A stretch of 42,325 nt of DNA from Larix sibirica (taxonomy: Eukaryota > Streptophyta > Pinopsida > Pinales > Pinaceae). The stretch's first letter is position 1, and every line of letters begins with the position of its first letter. The stretch spans positions 1 through 42,325 of the forward strand of contig NWUY0305101151.1 of NCBI GenBank assembly GCA_004151065.3, in the 5' to 3' direction. Under the pieces are notes generated by a model. That model saw only the letters and a list, made by a program, of their open reading frames with translations, did not search any database and was not told the DNA's origin. Shown here in pieces: positions 40,313 to 42,325 of the stretch. Both the position numbers and the translations under genes were made by a program.

Positions 40313-42325
40313 CGAACCTCAATCTACAAGAACCTCGAATGTTTGTCAAAAGTAACTACTCTCTGGACAGGAAACTATCGCGAATAAACCAAGACACACC
40401 ACTAGATAAATCGTTGTGTCTCATTTCTGAAAGCTGATGTCCAGTTATATTCTAAAAGAGATAGTAGGTTCTTCTCGGGGCTCTTATGTTATCAAATAAA
40501 TTACATATAGAAAGTTAGTTCCATACCCTGGTGATCCAGCAGCACCAAGAGGGAAAGGTCCAACACGCAAAAGGAAGGAGGTGGTTGGCTTTTAGGCTTG
40601 ACAAACCCACCCGTGATGCTAGAATGTGTGGCTAGAACGTGAGGAACGAAGTGTTGTCCAAGTGGAAAATAATGTTAGTTTTCACCTGTTGTGTTTACAG
40701 CTAGCTCTTTTTAATTGAATACAGCCTTACTACTTGGATTAGATGGGCTTCCTTGGATGGGTTAGCATTTAGACCATCGATATTACCTTTTTCAGCCGAA
40801 AGGATGACAGGAAGTTAGACCTACTGCTACCAACTAACCATCGGGCATAGAACAGGAGACTGGCTCCATGAACTTTTAAGCATTGCACGGAGGCGTTCGA
40901 CACAGCACCCGCGTTCGTTCGATAACACTTTATTAATTTAGTCAATAAAATCCCTTGAATCCATCCACTAAATGGGGGTTATGACACAAAGGGAAGGGGG
41001 TATGTCTGGATTCAACCTTGTTTTTGGGCCATCTATGCCAGGGTAGGATATGTTCTTAGACCTCAAGCTTGTTGAAACATTCATTCGATGTCTGGTCTGG
41101 GGTTATTCAATGTGGTCCAAAGGTAGGCCCCACCCACCACCCAGAGAAGAATCTAAGTAAAAAGTAAATAAATAAATAAGATCCCGATATGACATATATA
41201 ACGAATATAAAAAGGATCCCTAAGCCCGGCCCTACAAGAGAAGATAGTGCCTGTCGTCCGTATCAACTAAGTATTCCTTCCTAGAAGGCATTGGATTCGG
41301 AATCGTATTGGCTCCTCAGCGGGAAGAATAGTTATGGTTGGTACCCAGCCAGCAGTATCTTCAAGCAAATGTTATGTCAACTGTATCACTAATGTAAGGC
41401 GTATAGGAGGTACTATGTGATGGAGTAAGGGTAAGGTTGGTTGATGCGGTAGTCCTTATAAGAGAAGATAATAGCAGTCTATACTAAGTTGATTCATTCA
41501 ATAAGTGATATATAGATAGAGATCAGGAATAGTTGTTCAGGTAATAGAAGGTGAGTAGCAGCAGGCATAATAAAGGCAGTTAATTAGTTAGGTCTTCTAT
41601 TTATAGAATGAGCGGGTTATCCAGGTGTTCTAAATTGATTAATAAGATCGGCGAGGCTGCTCTGAAATCCAAGTCATAGTGAGTGGTCCCCACCGCACCA
41701 ATTAATGAAGTTCGTAGTATAGGGAGAAGGCAGTAAAGTTAAGGGTAACAGGTGAGCATGCACGTGAGTCAAAAAGATGGGCATATCAAATAATAATAAA
41801 GTGAAAAGTACCCGGCCGGTAAGATCTAAAAGTTAAAGTAAGTAAGCCAGTGTAGGCATATAATCAAGGGGCTTTATTGTGTCCTGTTCGAAGTGCCAGC
41901 CAGGTCTCTATCTGTTGGCCCTTGAAATCGTAAAAGCATCCCCGCTAGCAGTGCCTGTAGTATAGTCTCGGTTGGAGTTCCTCTTGTTGCTCCAAATACA
42001 CCAGCAGCAGTAAACTGCCTCGCGACAAAGCTTGAAAGGTGCTTATTCAATATGTTGCAACTTTACCTCCATTTGTACAGTCAGGGCAACTTACAGGTAG
42101 AGACCTGGCTTGCGGGAACGAGGTCTGAAACAGATAGCATAGTTCGATCATGGGTGGGGGGTTTGCAAAATAGCTTATTTGCTTACGCTCTTTGGGCTTT
42201 CACTCTTATTCTATTTTGAAAGGAATCTCCATTTTATATATATACCAGATGGAGGAATGTGGTTCATCGGACCCATCAAAATGAGGACCCGTAGGGACTT
42301 TCCCGAGGTACGAGGGGAAGGTTTT
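40313..42325. other. Non-coding DNA to the right edge, 2 kb
   Basis: No gene or RNA is recognised. AGAGAAGATAGTGCC...GTATCAACTAAGT (about 41239-41272) recurs loosely as AGAGAAGATAATAGC...CTATACTAAGTTG (about 41461-41492). The last bases, CCCGAGGTACGAGG, match the start of the GC-rich element at 36217 and may begin another copy beyond the edge. Confidence 0.45.

Overview
The window looks like gene-poor plant organellar DNA, most likely an intergenic stretch of a large, repeat-swollen plant mitochondrial genome. I see no intact gene. The longest frame is 143 codons from a TTG start (125 codons from its first ATG), which is about what chance allows in 42 kb at this base composition, and none of the longer frames resembles a known protein. 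The evidence for a plant mitochondrial origin is indirect. There is one decayed bacterial-type small-subunit rRNA fragment containing the universal 530 loop (11484-11575, minus strand). There are broken pieces of plant nuclear retrotransposons: a Ty1/copia relic at the left end and a LINE endonuclease piece near 40 kb. The rest is old, imperfect, short dispersed repeats. A decayed nuclear region carrying organellar fragments is the main alternative. I cannot name the species; a very large gymnosperm-type mitochondrial genome would fit, but nothing here proves it.

Layout. Positions 1-2013 hold a copia relic on the minus strand, arranged RNase H - LTR - primer binding site - gag - zinc knuckle - protease. 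This is the junction of two tandem elements sharing one 607-bp LTR. From 2.0 to 11.4 kb the DNA is non-coding, with short tandem duplications (2.6-2.8, 3.5, 6.45, 7.3 and 7.7 kb) and a CTCACGTACC repeat family. The rRNA fragment lies at 11.5 kb. From 12.3 to 15.0 kb two blocks share several 21-43 bp matches. From 16.5 to 21.7 kb the sequence is almost wholly repeat-derived: an 18-bp satellite in two inverted sites, a TG/CA alternating tract, a tract rich in TAGT/ACTA words, and about five copies of a degenerate family built on CCGCCTGGAC...ATGGACAC.

From 21.7 to 29 kb there are more local duplications and a GC-rich hairpin cluster at 25.8 kb whose relatives occur at 20.2, 33.06 and 36.2 kb. 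From 29.0 to 32.0 kb another degenerate family repeats about three times. From 32.4 to 38.6 kb small repeats continue, and 39.9-40.3 kb carries the LINE relic. The right end holds nothing recognisable.

No genes cooperate here because none is intact. The window records insertion of nuclear transposon DNA, copying of organellar fragments, and repeated short-range duplication followed by decay. The most interesting unexplained signal is the dispersed family of GC-rich hairpins (CTCGCCC - loop - GGGCGAG). Next are the paired repeats at 8.9 and 32.4 kb, which keep a common reading frame.
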